Shown: positions 34,110-46,181 of the stretch, piece after piece
Layout: each line of letters begins with the position of its first letter
Position numbering within the stretch: position 1 is the stretch's first letter
Assembly (NCBI RefSeq): GCF_001280085.1
Contig: NZ_LGED01000205.1
Location: forward strand, 1 to 64,000
Direction: 5' to 3'
DNA from: Saccharothrix sp. NRRL B-16348
GTDB taxonomy: Bacteria; Actinomycetota; Actinomycetes; Mycobacteriales; Pseudonocardiaceae
DNA: 64,000 bases
Made by a program: the position numbers and the translations under genes
The notes under the pieces: generated by a model
Told to the model about the DNA's origin: nothing
Seen by the model: only the letters and a program-made list of their open reading frames with translations
Database searches by the model: none

Positions 34110-34976
34110 ATGTCCCAGCTCTCGCCCTACCGGTTCGCGGGTGGCACGGCGGTGGTGACCGGGGCGGCCAGTGGGATCGGCGAGCACCTCGCGTACGGGT
34201 TGGCGCGGCGCGGCAGTGGGCTCGTGTTGATCGACCGGGACGCCGAACGGCTCGCGGCGGTGGCCGGGAAGATCCGGGGCGTCCAGGTCGAGACGGTCGT
34301 GGCCGATCTGGCGGACATCGCAGGGCTGGACGGGCTCGCGGCGCGCGTGCTGGCCGCCAACCCGAGGATCACGCTGCTGGTGAACAACGCGGGCGTGGCG
34401 TTGGGTGGCACGTTCGACCAGGTCGGCGCCGACGAGTTCGACTGGGTCATGGACGTCAACTTCCGCGCGCCCGTCGCGTTGACCCGGCTGTTCCTGCCGA
34501 CGTTGCTGGCGACCCCCGGTAGCCACGTGGTCAACGTGTCCAGCCTCTTCGGGCTCATCGCGCCACCCGGTCAGACCGCGTATTCCGCCAGCAAGTTCGC
34601 CCTGCGCGGGTTCAGCGAGTCGTTGCGCCACGAACTGGCGGACCGCGCCGTGGGCGTGACCTGCGTCCACCCGGGCGGCATCCGCACCAGGATCGCGGAG
34701 TCCGCGCGGGTGGCGGCCGGGGTCGACGCGGCGGAGGCGGCGCGGGGCAAGGAGAGCTTCGCGAAGCTCCTCACCTATCCCCCGGACAAGGCGGCCGAGC
34801 GGATCCTGGCCGGTGTGGCGAAGCGCAAGGGCCGGGTGCTGATCGCGTGGACCGCCGTGGTGCCCGACCTCCTGGCCCGTCTCTTCCCCACCTCGCACCT
34901 GGCCGTGATGAACCGCCTCAGCCCGGCCGCCGCCCGCACCTCGGGTCAGCGCAACACGACCTCCACCGGCACCTGA
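34110..34976 (+). CDS. short-chain dehydrogenase/reductase
   Basis: A 288-residue SDR with VVTGAASGIGEHLA (cofactor), LLVNNAGVALGG (NNAG) and active site TAYSASKFALRGFSE (YxxxK). The LRHELADRAVGVTCVHPGG block follows. ATG 34110 has a strong GGAGG. The long C-terminal tail is typical of mycobacterial-type SDRs linked with monooxygenases. Divergent from the flavin monooxygenase gene; the two may act in sequence on an alcohol or ketone. The last 31 bases overlap the converging transglutaminase-like gene. Confidence 0.87.
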   Translation: MSQLSPYRFAGGTAVVTGAASGIGEHLAYGLARRGSGLVLIDRDAERLAAVAGKIRGVQVETVVADLADIAGLDGLAARVLAANPRITLLVNNAGVALGGTFDQVGADEFDWVMDVNFRAPVALTRLFLPTLLATPGSHVVNVSSLFGLIAPPGQTAYSASKFALRGFSESLRHELADRAVGVTCVHPGGIRTRIAESARVAAGVDAAEAARGKESFAKLLTYPPDKAAERILAGVAKRKGRVLIAWTAVVPDLLARLFPTSHLAVMNRLSPAAARTSGQRNTTSTGT

Positions 34977-35800
34977 GTCACCTGGTCGAACGACGTGATC
35001 ACCGGCGACACGCGGTAGGCGTCGGTGTCGAAGAGGGCCCGCAGGTCGACGTGAGGGTCCTGCATCGACGCGGCCAGCTCGTCGGCCGCCGCAACGTCCT
35101 CTTCGGACAGTTCCGGCGCGTCGCTCAACCCGCCCCACAGGTCCCAGAGGATCATCTCGTGCTTGTTCAACGACGCGAGGTCCTGCACGAGGTCGTGCCG
35201 CACCTGGGTCAGGCCGCGCGTGCCGGGGATGGTCAGCTCCGGTGACACCACGAACCGCTCGGGGTCGATCGCGCCCGACCGGCACGCCCGCCACGCGTCC
35301 GCGCCCACCAGGAACCGGTCCCTCGGCACGTCCATCAGGTCGACGCTGCCGTCCAGGAACTGCGGGTCGACCAACCGCCACCGCCTCCCGTCCCACACCT
35401 CGGCGACCACGTGGTCCATGTACCAGTCGGGCGAGAGGTACCCGGCGAACCCGACCCGCGACCGCGCCGGGATCCCGTGGTGCCGCGCCATCGACACGAA
35501 CAGCAGCGTGAAGTCGCGGCAGCAGCCCACGATCCGCTCGGTCGGCGCACGCTCCTCCGCCAACGGCGCGGGGTTGAGCGCGCGCAGCCGGGCGAACATG
35601 TCCGCCGCGTACCGCAGGTCGACCTCCGCCAGCCGTTCCGCCGGGAACCCGTGGTCGGTGATGTCCCCGTTGCCCCAGAAGTGGAACACCAGCCCGGACG
35701 CGACCCGCCGCAGCTCGGCCAGGTCCGGTCCGACGCCGGCCAACCACTCACCCGCCGGACCGGGATCGGTGAACCGGCTGTGCGTGGCGTAGTCGATCAT
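34946..35800 (-). CDS. transglutaminase-like protein
   Basis: A 284-residue cytoplasmic protein with a transglutaminase-like thiol-hydrolase core. The cysteine is in VGCCRDFTLLF (Cys93/94), the histidine in YMDHVVAEVW (His130), and the aspartate in WRLVDPQF (Asp145). It would act as a protease-like or amide-processing enzyme; the substrate is unknown. No signal peptide. The start at 35800 gives MIDYATHSRFTDPG. Confidence 0.82.
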   Translation of the reverse strand: MIDYATHSRFTDPGPAGEWLAGVGPDLAELRRVASGLVFHFWGNGDITDHGFPAERLAEVDLRYAADMFARLRALNPAPLAEERAPTERIVGCCRDFTLLFVSMARHHGIPARSRVGFAGYLSPDWYMDHVVAEVWDGRRWRLVDPQFLDGSVDLMDVPRDRFLVGADAWRACRSGAIDPERFVVSPELTIPGTRGLTQVRHDLVQDLASLNKHEMILWDLWGGLSDAPELSEEDVAAADELAASMQDPHVDLRALFDTDAYRVSPVITSFDQVTQVPVEVVLR

Positions 35801-35857
35801 GTGTGGCTCCCCTCGCCCTGTGTGCCGCCCTGTCTAACCCCTACCCCAGGGGCACGG

Positions 35858-36562
35858 TCAAGCGGTCACGGTGAACAGCACGTAGCCGTAGCTCAGCTCC
35901 CGCCGGCCGGGGTTCGCGCGGACCCAGCCGTCCACCACGTCGCCGGGGAACTCGATGCGCAGCACGGCTTCCAGCTCCGCCGCGTCACGGCAGCGCCACG
36001 ACGCCATCACCTCGGTGCGCTCGGCGCCCCGTTCGCGCCACCACGCGTCGGTCGTGTCGGCGGTCCACTGCGCCGACGCCCACGGTGAGGCGGTGAGCAG
36101 GTCGGCGAACTCACCGCGCCGCCCGTCGTTGTCGATCACGACGAGCGTGCCGCCGGGCCGCAGCACGCGCCGCACCTCGGCGAGACCGGCGTCGCAGCCG
36201 GGCGGGAAGAAGTAGGCGAACCGGGCGTGCACGACGTCCACGCTCGCGTCGGCCAACGGGATGTGCTCCGCCGAACCGTGCCGCACCGTCCCCCGCTCCG
36301 CCGCCCTGACCAGCAGGTCCGGATCGGGCTCGACCCCGATCGCCTCGGCCGCGTCCACCGCGTAGCGGGGCAGCCAGAACCCCGTGCCGCAGCCCAGGTC
36401 CAGCACCGTGCGCCCAGCCCAGTCGGCCCGCTCGCGCAACGCCCGCCACAACCGCCCGTCGGGGTCGATCGCCTCGTTCTCGCGCTCGTAGACGTCGGGG
36501 TGGTCGGCGATGTTGGGCGCGCGGTGGAAGTCGGAGAACACCCCGTCACGGTAGAGGGTCAC
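35858..36562 (-). CDS. class I SAM-dependent methyltransferase
   Basis: A 234-residue methyltransferase. Motif I is VLDLGCGTGFWLPRYA (about 53-68), the acidic loop is GVEPDPDLL, and motif post I/II is ASVDVVHARFAYFFPPG and VLRPGGTLVVIDND. It most resembles the methyltransferase type 11 group. GTG 36560-36562 is the start. Substrate unknown; it stands alone, 57 bases after the transglutaminase-like gene's upstream end. Confidence 0.85.
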   Translation of the reverse strand: MTLYRDGVFSDFHRAPNIADHPDVYERENEAIDPDGRLWRALRERADWAGRTVLDLGCGTGFWLPRYAVDAAEAIGVEPDPDLLVRAAERGTVRHGSAEHIPLADASVDVVHARFAYFFPPGCDAGLAEVRRVLRPGGTLVVIDNDGRRGEFADLLTASPWASAQWTADTTDAWWRERGAERTEVMASWRCRDAAELEAVLRIEFPGDVVDGWVRANPGRRELSYGYVLFTVTA

Positions 36563-36781
36563 GCCGGGAAACCCCGGGCCTGGCGGTGGGCGGCGGTGTG
36601 ACGGTCATGACGAAACCGCGGTGGCGTGGGATTCACAGGTTTCCACAGGAAGCGGTGGACCTGCGGGTTGCCCGCCCACTTGGACTAGTGCGACCGGACC
36701 AGTGGAATGGGCCGCGTATCTGATCGACAAATGCTGGTACATGTGTTGGTGAGGGCGGCCACAGGGGGTGCGTTCGTCCCA

Positions 36782-36796
36782 CCCGGGATTCCCGGG
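36782..36796. promoter_or_regulatory. palindrome upstream of haem peroxidase
   Basis: CCCGGGA-T-TCCCGGG is a perfect inverted repeat that ends 24 bases before the peroxidase ATG. It could be an operator or a leader hairpin. The rest of the 36563-36820 gap shows no other clear element. Confidence 0.45.
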
Positions 36797-36820
36797 CGTA
36801 CCAAATGACGTGGGGGATCG

Positions 36821-38485
36821 ATGAAACAGCACGGCACGAACAGCTTCTTCGTCGTGGGCGAAGGAGTGCTCGAGTTCGACCGCGACGGCACGGCGACGAC
36901 CCGTGCGCCGCTCACCGTCGAGGAGTTACGGCGGTTCCGGTTCTCCCGCTTGGGTCCTGAGGGGACTCCGCTGGACGAGGAGACCAGGATCGCGTTGGCC
37001 ACCGCCATGACCGCGGACGTGCCGCAGCCCGACTCCGCGGACCCGTCGATCCCGGCGGGTTTCACCTACCTCGGCCAGTTCGTCGACCACGACCTGACCA
37101 TGGACCGCACCGAGTCGCAGCTCGGCGAGGACGTCACGCTCGACGAGCTGGTGCAGGGCCGCTCGCCCGCGCTGGACCTCGACTCGGTGTACGGGCGCGG
37201 TCCCCAGGACCGCACCGACCGCATCTTCTACGCCGCGGACGGCGTGAAGCTGAAGGTGGGCAGCACCTCGCCGGTGCCGTTCCCGGACGAACGGGTCAAC
37301 GTCGCGTTGGAGGGGTTCGACCTGCCGAGGTTCGGCGCGGCGGGCACGACCGGGGCGGACCGGCGCAGGCCGCTGATCCCGGACAGCCGCAACGACGAGA
37401 ACCTGGCCGTCGCCCAGACCCACCTGGCGTTCATCAGGTTCCACAACCGGGTCGTGGACGAGCTGGCGTTGCGCGGGCTGACCGGGCCGCGGCTGTTCAC
37501 CGCGGCACGCGAGCAGGTGGTGCGCCACTACCAGTGGATGCTGCGCACCGACTTCCTGCCGCGGATCGTGGACCCGGCGATCGTGGACGACGTGTTCGCC
37601 AACGGTCGGCGGTTCTTCGAGGCGCCGGGCCGGGGCCGGTCGCCGCACGGGCTCCAGCCCACCATGCCGCTGGAGTTCTCGGTGGCGGCGTACCGGTTGG
37701 GCCACAGCATGATCCGGGGCGCGTACCAGTGGAACCGGGTGTTCAACTCGGACGGGCCGGGCGGCGCGGCCACCCTGTTCCTGCTGTTCGTCTTCACCGG
37801 CACGTCCGGCAACTTCGACCCGGGATCGACGCTGCCGGACCTGGACAACCCCAACTCGGGCACGGTCGACACGCTGCCCACCAACTGGATCGCCGACTTC
37901 CGCAGGCTGTTCGACTTCACCGAGGCCGACCGGCCGGACCTCGCGCCGCCGACGGCCGACGGCGGGAACGTCACCAAGCGGGTCGACAGCCTGCTGGTGA
38001 ACCCGTTGACCCAGCTCCCGGCGGGCACGTTCGCCGGGCGCGGCACCACGTTCCCGGAGATCGAGCGCAACCTGGCGTTCCGCAACCTGACCCGGGCGAA
38101 CATGGTCCGGCTGGCCAGCGGGCAGCAGCTGGCGGAGTTCTTCGGCGTGGAGCCGTTGACCGACGAGCAGATCCTGGTCGGCGACGGGGGCGTCACGTTG
38201 GACGCGCTGACCGACGCGCAGAAGGCCGCGGTGACCGTCGCGACCCCGTTGTGGTTGTACGTGCTGCGGGAGGCGGAGTTCAACCACGGCAGGCTCGGGC
38301 CGGTGGGCGGCCGGATCGTGGCCGAGGTGTTCCACCGCGCCATCGAGGGCAGCCGCACGTCGATCGTCCGCGAACCGTCGTGGCGGCCGGCGTTCGGACC
38401 GGACGCGCAGACGTTCCGGATGACGGACCTGCTGCTGTTCGCGTTCGAGGGCAAGGCGGACCTGCTCAACCCGCTCGGCGACTGA
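36821..38485 (+). CDS. animal-type haem peroxidase family protein
   Basis: A 554-residue bacterial member of the peroxidase-cyclooxygenase superfamily. The distal histidine motif is LGQFVDHDLTMD (about residues 84-95), SVYGRGP follows, then RPLIPDSRNDENLAVAQTHL. The proximal haem histidine is in YRLGHSMIRGAYQW. These haem enzymes use peroxide to oxidise halides, lipids or other donors; some bacterial members are linoleate oxygenases. No signal peptide is visible at the N-terminus. ATG 36821 with GGGGG just upstream. Substrate not known. Confidence 0.9.
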   Translation: MKQHGTNSFFVVGEGVLEFDRDGTATTRAPLTVEELRRFRFSRLGPEGTPLDEETRIALATAMTADVPQPDSADPSIPAGFTYLGQFVDHDLTMDRTESQLGEDVTLDELVQGRSPALDLDSVYGRGPQDRTDRIFYAADGVKLKVGSTSPVPFPDERVNVALEGFDLPRFGAAGTTGADRRRPLIPDSRNDENLAVAQTHLAFIRFHNRVVDELALRGLTGPRLFTAAREQVVRHYQWMLRTDFLPRIVDPAIVDDVFANGRRFFEAPGRGRSPHGLQPTMPLEFSVAAYRLGHSMIRGAYQWNRVFNSDGPGGAATLFLLFVFTGTSGNFDPGSTLPDLDNPNSGTVDTLPTNWIADFRRLFDFTEADRPDLAPPTADGGNVTKRVDSLLVNPLTQLPAGTFAGRGTTFPEIERNLAFRNLTRANMVRLASGQQLAEFFGVEPLTDEQILVGDGGVTLDALTDAQKAAVTVATPLWLYVLREAEFNHGRLGPVGGRIVAEVFHRAIEGSRTSIVREPSWRPAFGPDAQTFRMTDLLLFAFEGKADLLNPLGD

Positions 38486-38548
38486 CGTTCGCCCGCGACC
38501 GGTCCCTCTCGAAGGCCGGGGACCGGTCGCGCGGCCAACGCCCACCGC

Positions 38549-39241
38549 TCACGCGTGGCGGACCCACTCGCGGTGGAAGCCCTCGACGTGGCGGGTGACC
38601 CTGGTGGCGGCCAGCTCGCCGTCGCCCGCCTGGACGGCGCGCAGGATCGACCGGTGCTCGCGGCGCAGCCGCACGGCGGTCCGCGACCAGTCCGGCAACG
38701 CCTGCACGGCGTCCAGCACGGTCCGGTGGATCGCGTCGCGCAGCGCCGCCATGATCGCGGTGTTCACGGCGTTGCCCGCGGCGGCGGTGAGGGCGACGTG
38801 GAAGTCGGCGTCGAGCTGGTGGAACGCGTCCGCGTCCAGGTCCGGCGCGTCCATCCTGGTCAGCAGCTCGGCGGCCCGGACGAGGTCGGGGTGGTCGGGC
38901 CGGACCGCGGCCGCGCGCACGGAGTGGCTCTCGATCATCACCCTGGTGCCGACGAGGTCGGCCATCGGCAGCCGGCGCGTGGCCAGGTGCAGGCGCAGGG
39001 CCGCGCCGAGCCCGCCCGCCGGATCGGCGATGACGGTGGTGCCGGCGTCCGGTCCCGAGCCGACGCCGCTGCGCACCACGCCCATGGCCTGCAGCACCCG
39101 GATCGCCTCGCGCACGGTGGCGCGGCTGACACCGAGGTCCTCGGCCAGCTTCCGCTCGGCGGGCAGCTGCTGCCCCACGCCGAGCCGGCCCGCGCTCAGC
39201 TCCGCCTCGACGTGCCGCAGCACCTCGCCGTACCCGGACAA
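38549..39241 (-). CDS. FadR/GntR-family regulator, likely of the lut genes
   Basis: A 230-residue GntR/FadR-type repressor. The winged helix is [20 protein letters not shown] with [19 protein letters not shown]; the FCD ligand domain contains [14 protein letters not shown] and the final [17 protein letters not shown] 39239-39241 is chosen because GGAGGTG lies seven bases upstream. It is divergent from lutA, and two perfect TGTGGTC-N-GACCACA palindromes lie between, as for LldR/LutR-type lactate regulators. It probably represses both itself and lutABC until lactate is present. Confidence 0.88.
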   Translation of the reverse strand: MSGYGEVLRHVEAELSAGRLGVGQQLPAERKLAEDLGVSRATVREAIRVLQAMGVVRSGVGSGPDAGTTVIADPAGGLGAALRLHLATRRLPMADLVGTRVMIESHSVRAAAVRPDHPDLVRAAELLTRMDAPDLDADAFHQLDADFHVALTAAAGNAVNTAIMAALRDAIHRTVLDAVQALPDWSRTAVRLRREHRSILRAVQAGDGELAATRVTRHVEGFHREWVRHA

Positions 39242-39256
39242 GGGAACACCTCCGCA

Positions 39257-39304
39257 CTGTGGTCTGACCACAGCCTGGTGTGGTCAGACCACAGAGTCTA
39301 GACT
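39257..39304. promoter_or_regulatory. two LldR-type operators and lutA -10 element
   Basis: Operator 1: CTGTGGTC-T-GACCACAG at 39257-39273. Operator 2: TGTGGTC-A-GACCACA at 39279-39293. Both are perfect palindromes with centres 21 bases apart, and both contain TGGTC-N-GACCA, fitting the FadR-family consensus. A TAGACT at 39299-39304 is a good -10 for lutA, only seven bases before its GTG, so the transcript may be leaderless. Confidence 0.85.
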
Positions 39305-39311
39305 CACCGCG

Positions 39312-40040
39312 GTGAGAGTCGCGCTGTTCGTCACGTGCCTGGTCGACGGTCTGTTCCCGGACGTCGGCAAGGCCACCGTCCGGCTGCTGGAACGGCTCGG
39401 CCACCAGGTGGTCGTCCCGTCCGCCCAGACCTGCTGCGGCCAGATGCACATCAACACCGGCTACCCCGGCCAGGCGATGCCGGTGATCCGCAACCACGTC
39501 GAGGCGTTCGAGGGCGCCGACGTGATCGTCGCGCCCTCCGGGTCGTGCGCGGGATCGGTGCGCCACCAGCACGCCGACGTGGCCCGCAAGCACGGTGACG
39601 CGAAGCTGGCCGAGGCCGCCGCGGACACCGCCGCGCGCACGTACGAGCTGTCGGAGTTCCTGGTGGACGTCCTGGGCGTCACCGACGTGGGCGCGTACTT
39701 CCCGCACCGGGTCACCTACCACCCGACGTGCCACTCGCTGCGCGTGCTGAAGGTGGGCGACCGACCGTTGCGGCTGCTCCGCGCCGTGGAGGGCATCGAC
39801 CTGGTCGAGCTGCCGTCCGCCGAGACGTGCTGCGGGTTCGGCGGCACGTTCGCGGTGAAGAACTCCGACACCTCCACCGCGATGCTCGGCGACAAGATGA
39901 GCGCGGTGCTGAGCACGAAGGCCGGTGTGCTCACGGCGGGCGACTCGTCGTGCCTGATGCACATCGGCGGCGGCCTGAGCAGGCTGCGCAGCGGCGTCCG
40001 ACCGCTGCACCTCGCCCAGATCCTGGAGCACACGCGATGA
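39312..40040 (+). CDS. lutA: LutA, lactate utilisation Fe-S oxidoreductase subunit
   Basis: A 242-residue protein with two CCG cysteine-rich domains: AQTCCGQMHINTGYPGQ and PSGSCAGS in the first, ETCCGFGGTFAVKN and DSSCLMHIGGGL in the second. With LutB and LutC it oxidises L-lactate to pyruvate. Start GTG 39312 begins VRVALFVTCLVDGLFPDVG, the usual family start. No Shine-Dalgarno sequence precedes it, but a -10 element lies seven bases upstream, which suggests leaderless translation. Its stop overlaps the lutB start (ATGA). Confidence 0.93.
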   Translation: MRVALFVTCLVDGLFPDVGKATVRLLERLGHQVVVPSAQTCCGQMHINTGYPGQAMPVIRNHVEAFEGADVIVAPSGSCAGSVRHQHADVARKHGDAKLAEAAADTAARTYELSEFLVDVLGVTDVGAYFPHRVTYHPTCHSLRVLKVGDRPLRLLRAVEGIDLVELPSAETCCGFGGTFAVKNSDTSTAMLGDKMSAVLSTKAGVLTAGDSSCLMHIGGGLSRLRSGVRPLHLAQILEHTR

Positions 40041-41434
40041 CGACGTTCCTGGGCATGCCCGCCGGCGGCGGGAACCTGACCGGCGAGCCGTTCCCCAAGG
40101 CGGCGCGCGAGGCCCTCGGCAACGCCCAGTTGCGCCGCAACCTGGCCAAGGCGACCGGCACGATCCGGGCGAAGCGGGCGAACGTCGTCGGCGAGCTGCC
40201 GGACTGGGAGCCCCTGCGCGCGGCGGGCGCGGCGATCAAGGACGAGGTGCTGGCGAACCTGGACGAGTACCTCGTGCGGTTCGAGGAGGCGTTGACCAGC
40301 CGCGGCACGCACGTGCACTGGGCGCGTGACGCCGACGAGGCCAACCGCGTCATCTCCGACCTGGTGCGGGCGACCGGCACGCGCGAGGTGATCAAGGTCA
40401 AGTCGATGGCCACGGTCGAGATCGGGCTGAACGAGGCCTTGGCCGACATCGGCGTGCACGCGGTGGAGACGGACCTCGCCGAGCTGATCGTCCAGCTGGG
40501 CAACGACAAGTCGAGCCACATCCTGGTGCCCGCGATCCACCGCAACCGGTCGGAGATCCGGGAGATCTTCCGGCGCGAGATGCCGGGCGTGGACCCGGAG
40601 CTGACCGACGACCCGCGGGCGTTGGCGGAGGCGGCGCGCAGGCACCTGCGGCACAAGTTCATGACGGTGGACGTGGCCATCTCCGGCGCGAACTTCGGCG
40701 TGGCCGAGACCGGGTCGCTGGTGGTGGTTGAGTCCGAGGGCAACGGCCGGATGTGCCTGACGCTGCCGCGCACGCTGATCAGCGTGGTCGGCATCGAGAA
40801 GCTGGTGCCGTCGTGGCGCGACCTCGAGGTGTTCCTGCAGTTGCTGCCGCGGTCGTCGACCGGTGAGCGGATGAACCCGTACACGTCCGTGTGGACGGGG
40901 CCGACCGAGGGGCAGACCAGCCACGTGGTGCTGGTGGACAACGGCCGCACGGCCACGCTCGCCGACCCGGACGGGCGGGCGGCGTTGCGCTGCATCCGGT
41001 GCTCGGCGTGCTTGAACTCGTGCCCGGTGTACGAGCGCACCGGCGGGCACGCGTACGGCTCGACGTACCCCGGTCCGATCGGCGCGGTGCTGTCGCCGCA
41101 GCTGACCGGCGTCGACCGCAACCCGACGCTGCCGTTCGCGTCGTCGCTGTGCGGTGTCTGCTACGACGTGTGCCCGGTGGCGATCGACATCCCGTCGATG
41201 CTGGTGCACTTGCGGGAGCGGGTCACGTCGTCGAAGCGGACCACGCCGGAGTCGACGGCGATGCGGGCGTTGGCGTGGGCGATGTCGGACGCGCGGCGGT
41301 GGCGTCGGCTGGTGCGGTTGGGCAAGTTCGGGCGGGTGGCGAGCCGGCACGTGCCGCTGCCGGGCTGGTCGACGGCCCGCGACCTGCCACAACCGCCTCA
41401 GGAGACGTTCCGCGACTGGTGGGAGTCACGTTGA
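40037..41434 (+). CDS. lutB: LutB, iron-sulphur protein of lactate oxidation
   Basis: A 465-residue protein. The N-terminal part is the DUF162/LUD domain (IKVKSMATVEIGLNEALADI, VAETGSLVVVESEGNGRMCL). Two ferredoxin-type clusters follow, CIRCSACLNSCPVY and CGVCYDVCPVAIDIP, typical of LutB/YkgF. The end (QPPQETFRDWWESR) is family-typical. ATG 40037 overlaps the lutA stop and its own stop overlaps the lutC TTG, so the three are translationally coupled. Confidence 0.95.
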   Translation: MTTFLGMPAGGGNLTGEPFPKAAREALGNAQLRRNLAKATGTIRAKRANVVGELPDWEPLRAAGAAIKDEVLANLDEYLVRFEEALTSRGTHVHWARDADEANRVISDLVRATGTREVIKVKSMATVEIGLNEALADIGVHAVETDLAELIVQLGNDKSSHILVPAIHRNRSEIREIFRREMPGVDPELTDDPRALAEAARRHLRHKFMTVDVAISGANFGVAETGSLVVVESEGNGRMCLTLPRTLISVVGIEKLVPSWRDLEVFLQLLPRSSTGERMNPYTSVWTGPTEGQTSHVVLVDNGRTATLADPDGRAALRCIRCSACLNSCPVYERTGGHAYGSTYPGPIGAVLSPQLTGVDRNPTLPFASSLCGVCYDVCPVAIDIPSMLVHLRERVTSSKRTTPESTAMRALAWAMSDARRWRRLVRLGKFGRVASRHVPLPGWSTARDLPQPPQETFRDWWESR

Positions 41435-42288
41435 GTGCTCGTGACGAGGTCTTGGCGAGGGTGCGACGGGCGAAGGGCCCGCGTGAGGTCCCGCCGGTGC
41501 CGCGCGACTACCGGGCGGCGGGCACGCGGGGGCCGGGTGACCTGGAACTGTTCACCGAACGCCTCCGCGACTACCGCGCGCTGGTTCGCGTGGTGGCGGC
41601 CGACGAGGTGGCCGACGCGGTCGCCGCGGCGCTGCGTGACCGGGGCGCGCGCCACGTCGTGACGGCACCCGGCGTTCCGCCCGAGTGGACGGCGGGGTGG
41701 GCGAGATCCGGGGCTGAACCGGCCGGCGGGCCGGGGGCGGGATCGGCCGCCGGGCCGGGCGACGAACCGGCGACCGGATCCCAGGCGGAACCTACCGGAC
41801 CAGCGGCGGAACCGGCGGCTGAACCCGCGGCGGGACCGGCGACCGGATCAGGTGCCGAACCAGGCGGACCAGGGTCGGAACCGGGTGGGGCGGGGTCGGA
41901 GCACGCGGAATTGTCGGACCCCGTCGGTAGAATCGAATCAAGGGTTCCCCTTGGCGGGGACGCTCGCGAAGCGCTTCGCGGGATCGTCGAAGCCGCCGAC
42001 GCGGTGGTCACGGCCTGTCACGTGGCGGTCGCGGAAACCGGCACGATCGTGCTCGACCACGACGCCGCCGACCAAGGCCCCCGAGCCCTCACCCTCGTGC
42101 CGGACTACCACCTGGTGGTCGTGCGGGCCGACCAGGTGGTGGCGGGCGTGCCGGACGCGGTGGCGGCGTTGGTCGGGGTGCGCACCCAGACGTGGATCAG
42201 CGGACCGTCCGCGACCAGCGACATCGAGCTGGAACGCGTCGAAGGCGTGCACGGTCCGCGCACGCTGGAGGTCGTGATCACGCGCTGA
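41431..42288 (+). CDS. lutC: LutC with a low-complexity in-frame insertion
   Basis: A 285-residue LUD-domain protein, about 70-80 residues longer than usual. The ends are normal: DEVLARVRRA at the start, then VAVAETGTIVLDHDAADQGP, TLVPDYHLVVVRADQVVAGV, and the diagnostic TWISGPSATSDIELERVEGV with HGPRTLEV. Between residues 93 and 175 lies a stretch of Ala, Gly, Pro, Glu and Ser repeats and then unusual codons (AGA, TCA, GTT, CTT). The frame is intact, so the protein may still work with a flexible loop. TTG 41431 overlaps the lutB stop. Confidence 0.9.
   Translation: MSARDEVLARVRRAKGPREVPPVPRDYRAAGTRGPGDLELFTERLRDYRALVRVVAADEVADAVAAALRDRGARHVVTAPGVPPEWTAGWARSGAEPAGGPGAGSAAGPGDEPATGSQAEPTGPAAEPAAEPAAGPATGSGAEPGGPGSEPGGAGSEHAELSDPVGRIESRVPLGGDAREALRGIVEAADAVVTACHVAVAETGTIVLDHDAADQGPRALTLVPDYHLVVVRADQVVAGVPDAVAALVGVRTQTWISGPSATSDIELERVEGVHGPRTLEVVITR
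41707..41955. repeat. repetitive insertion inside lutC
   Basis: About 83 codons of imperfect repeats around GAACCGG, GGCGACCGGATC (41768-41779 and 41838-41849) and GGACCAG. They are followed by GGAATTGTCGGACCCC (41907-41922) and a lower-GC tail with TAGAAT at 41928-41933. Base and codon use differ from the flanking lut genes. The 16-base motif also occurs at 419-434. Confidence 0.75.
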
Positions 42289-42361
42289 ATCCCGTCACCG
42301 CCGTCTCACCCTTTGGGCGGGTCCGCCCACGATCGCGTGGTTCGCTAGGATCGGACTCCCG

Positions 42362-42446
42362 ATCGAGAGGCGCTGCAACGGGCGACGAGCCCGCCACGCT
42401 CGGCCGGGGCTCGACGATCCGAAGGGCGCCTCCCAAACCTGGGAGG
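42362..42446 (+). promoter_or_regulatory. SAH riboswitch with overlapping anti-Shine-Dalgarno hairpin
   Basis: The leader of metH matches the S-adenosylhomocysteine riboswitch: GAGGCGCTGCAACGGGC, then GCCCGCCACGCTCGG, closing with GGGCGCCTC. P1 pairs GAGGCGC (42367-42373) with GCGCCTC (42426-42432), and an inner stem pairs CGGGC (42379-42383) with GCCCG (42389-42393). Next to it CCTCCC (42429-42434) can pair with GGGAGG (42441-42446), the metH ribosome binding site. CCTC is shared by both stems, so ligand binding would free the binding site. A TAGGAT at 42346-42351 may be the -10. Confidence 0.85.
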
Positions 42447-42450
42447 CCGC

Positions 42451-46038
<3,588 letters not shown>

Positions 46039-46070
46039 CCGGTCGCGCGAATGCGCGGATAAAGGATCAA

Positions 46071-46116
46071 CAGTCCCTCGTCGGCGTGTCGCCGCATTCA
46101 CACTGACGAGGGACTG
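46071..46116 (+). terminator. terminator-like hairpin after metH
   Basis: CAGTCCCTCGTC (46071-46082) and its exact complement (46105-46116) flank 22 bases. It begins 32 bases after the metH stop. Confidence 0.75.
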
Positions 46117-46181
46117 CGAAGTCTTCGAAGTCATGGCTATCGTCGCCTTCGGGACCGTGAATGGATCCCGAAGGGGGAGCT

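Noticed and set aside
36782..36796. CCCGGGATTCCCGGG as a transcription terminator of the divergent region
   Set aside because: It lies in a promoter gap just upstream of a start codon, not after a gene, so an operator or leader hairpin is more likely; no firm role could be given.
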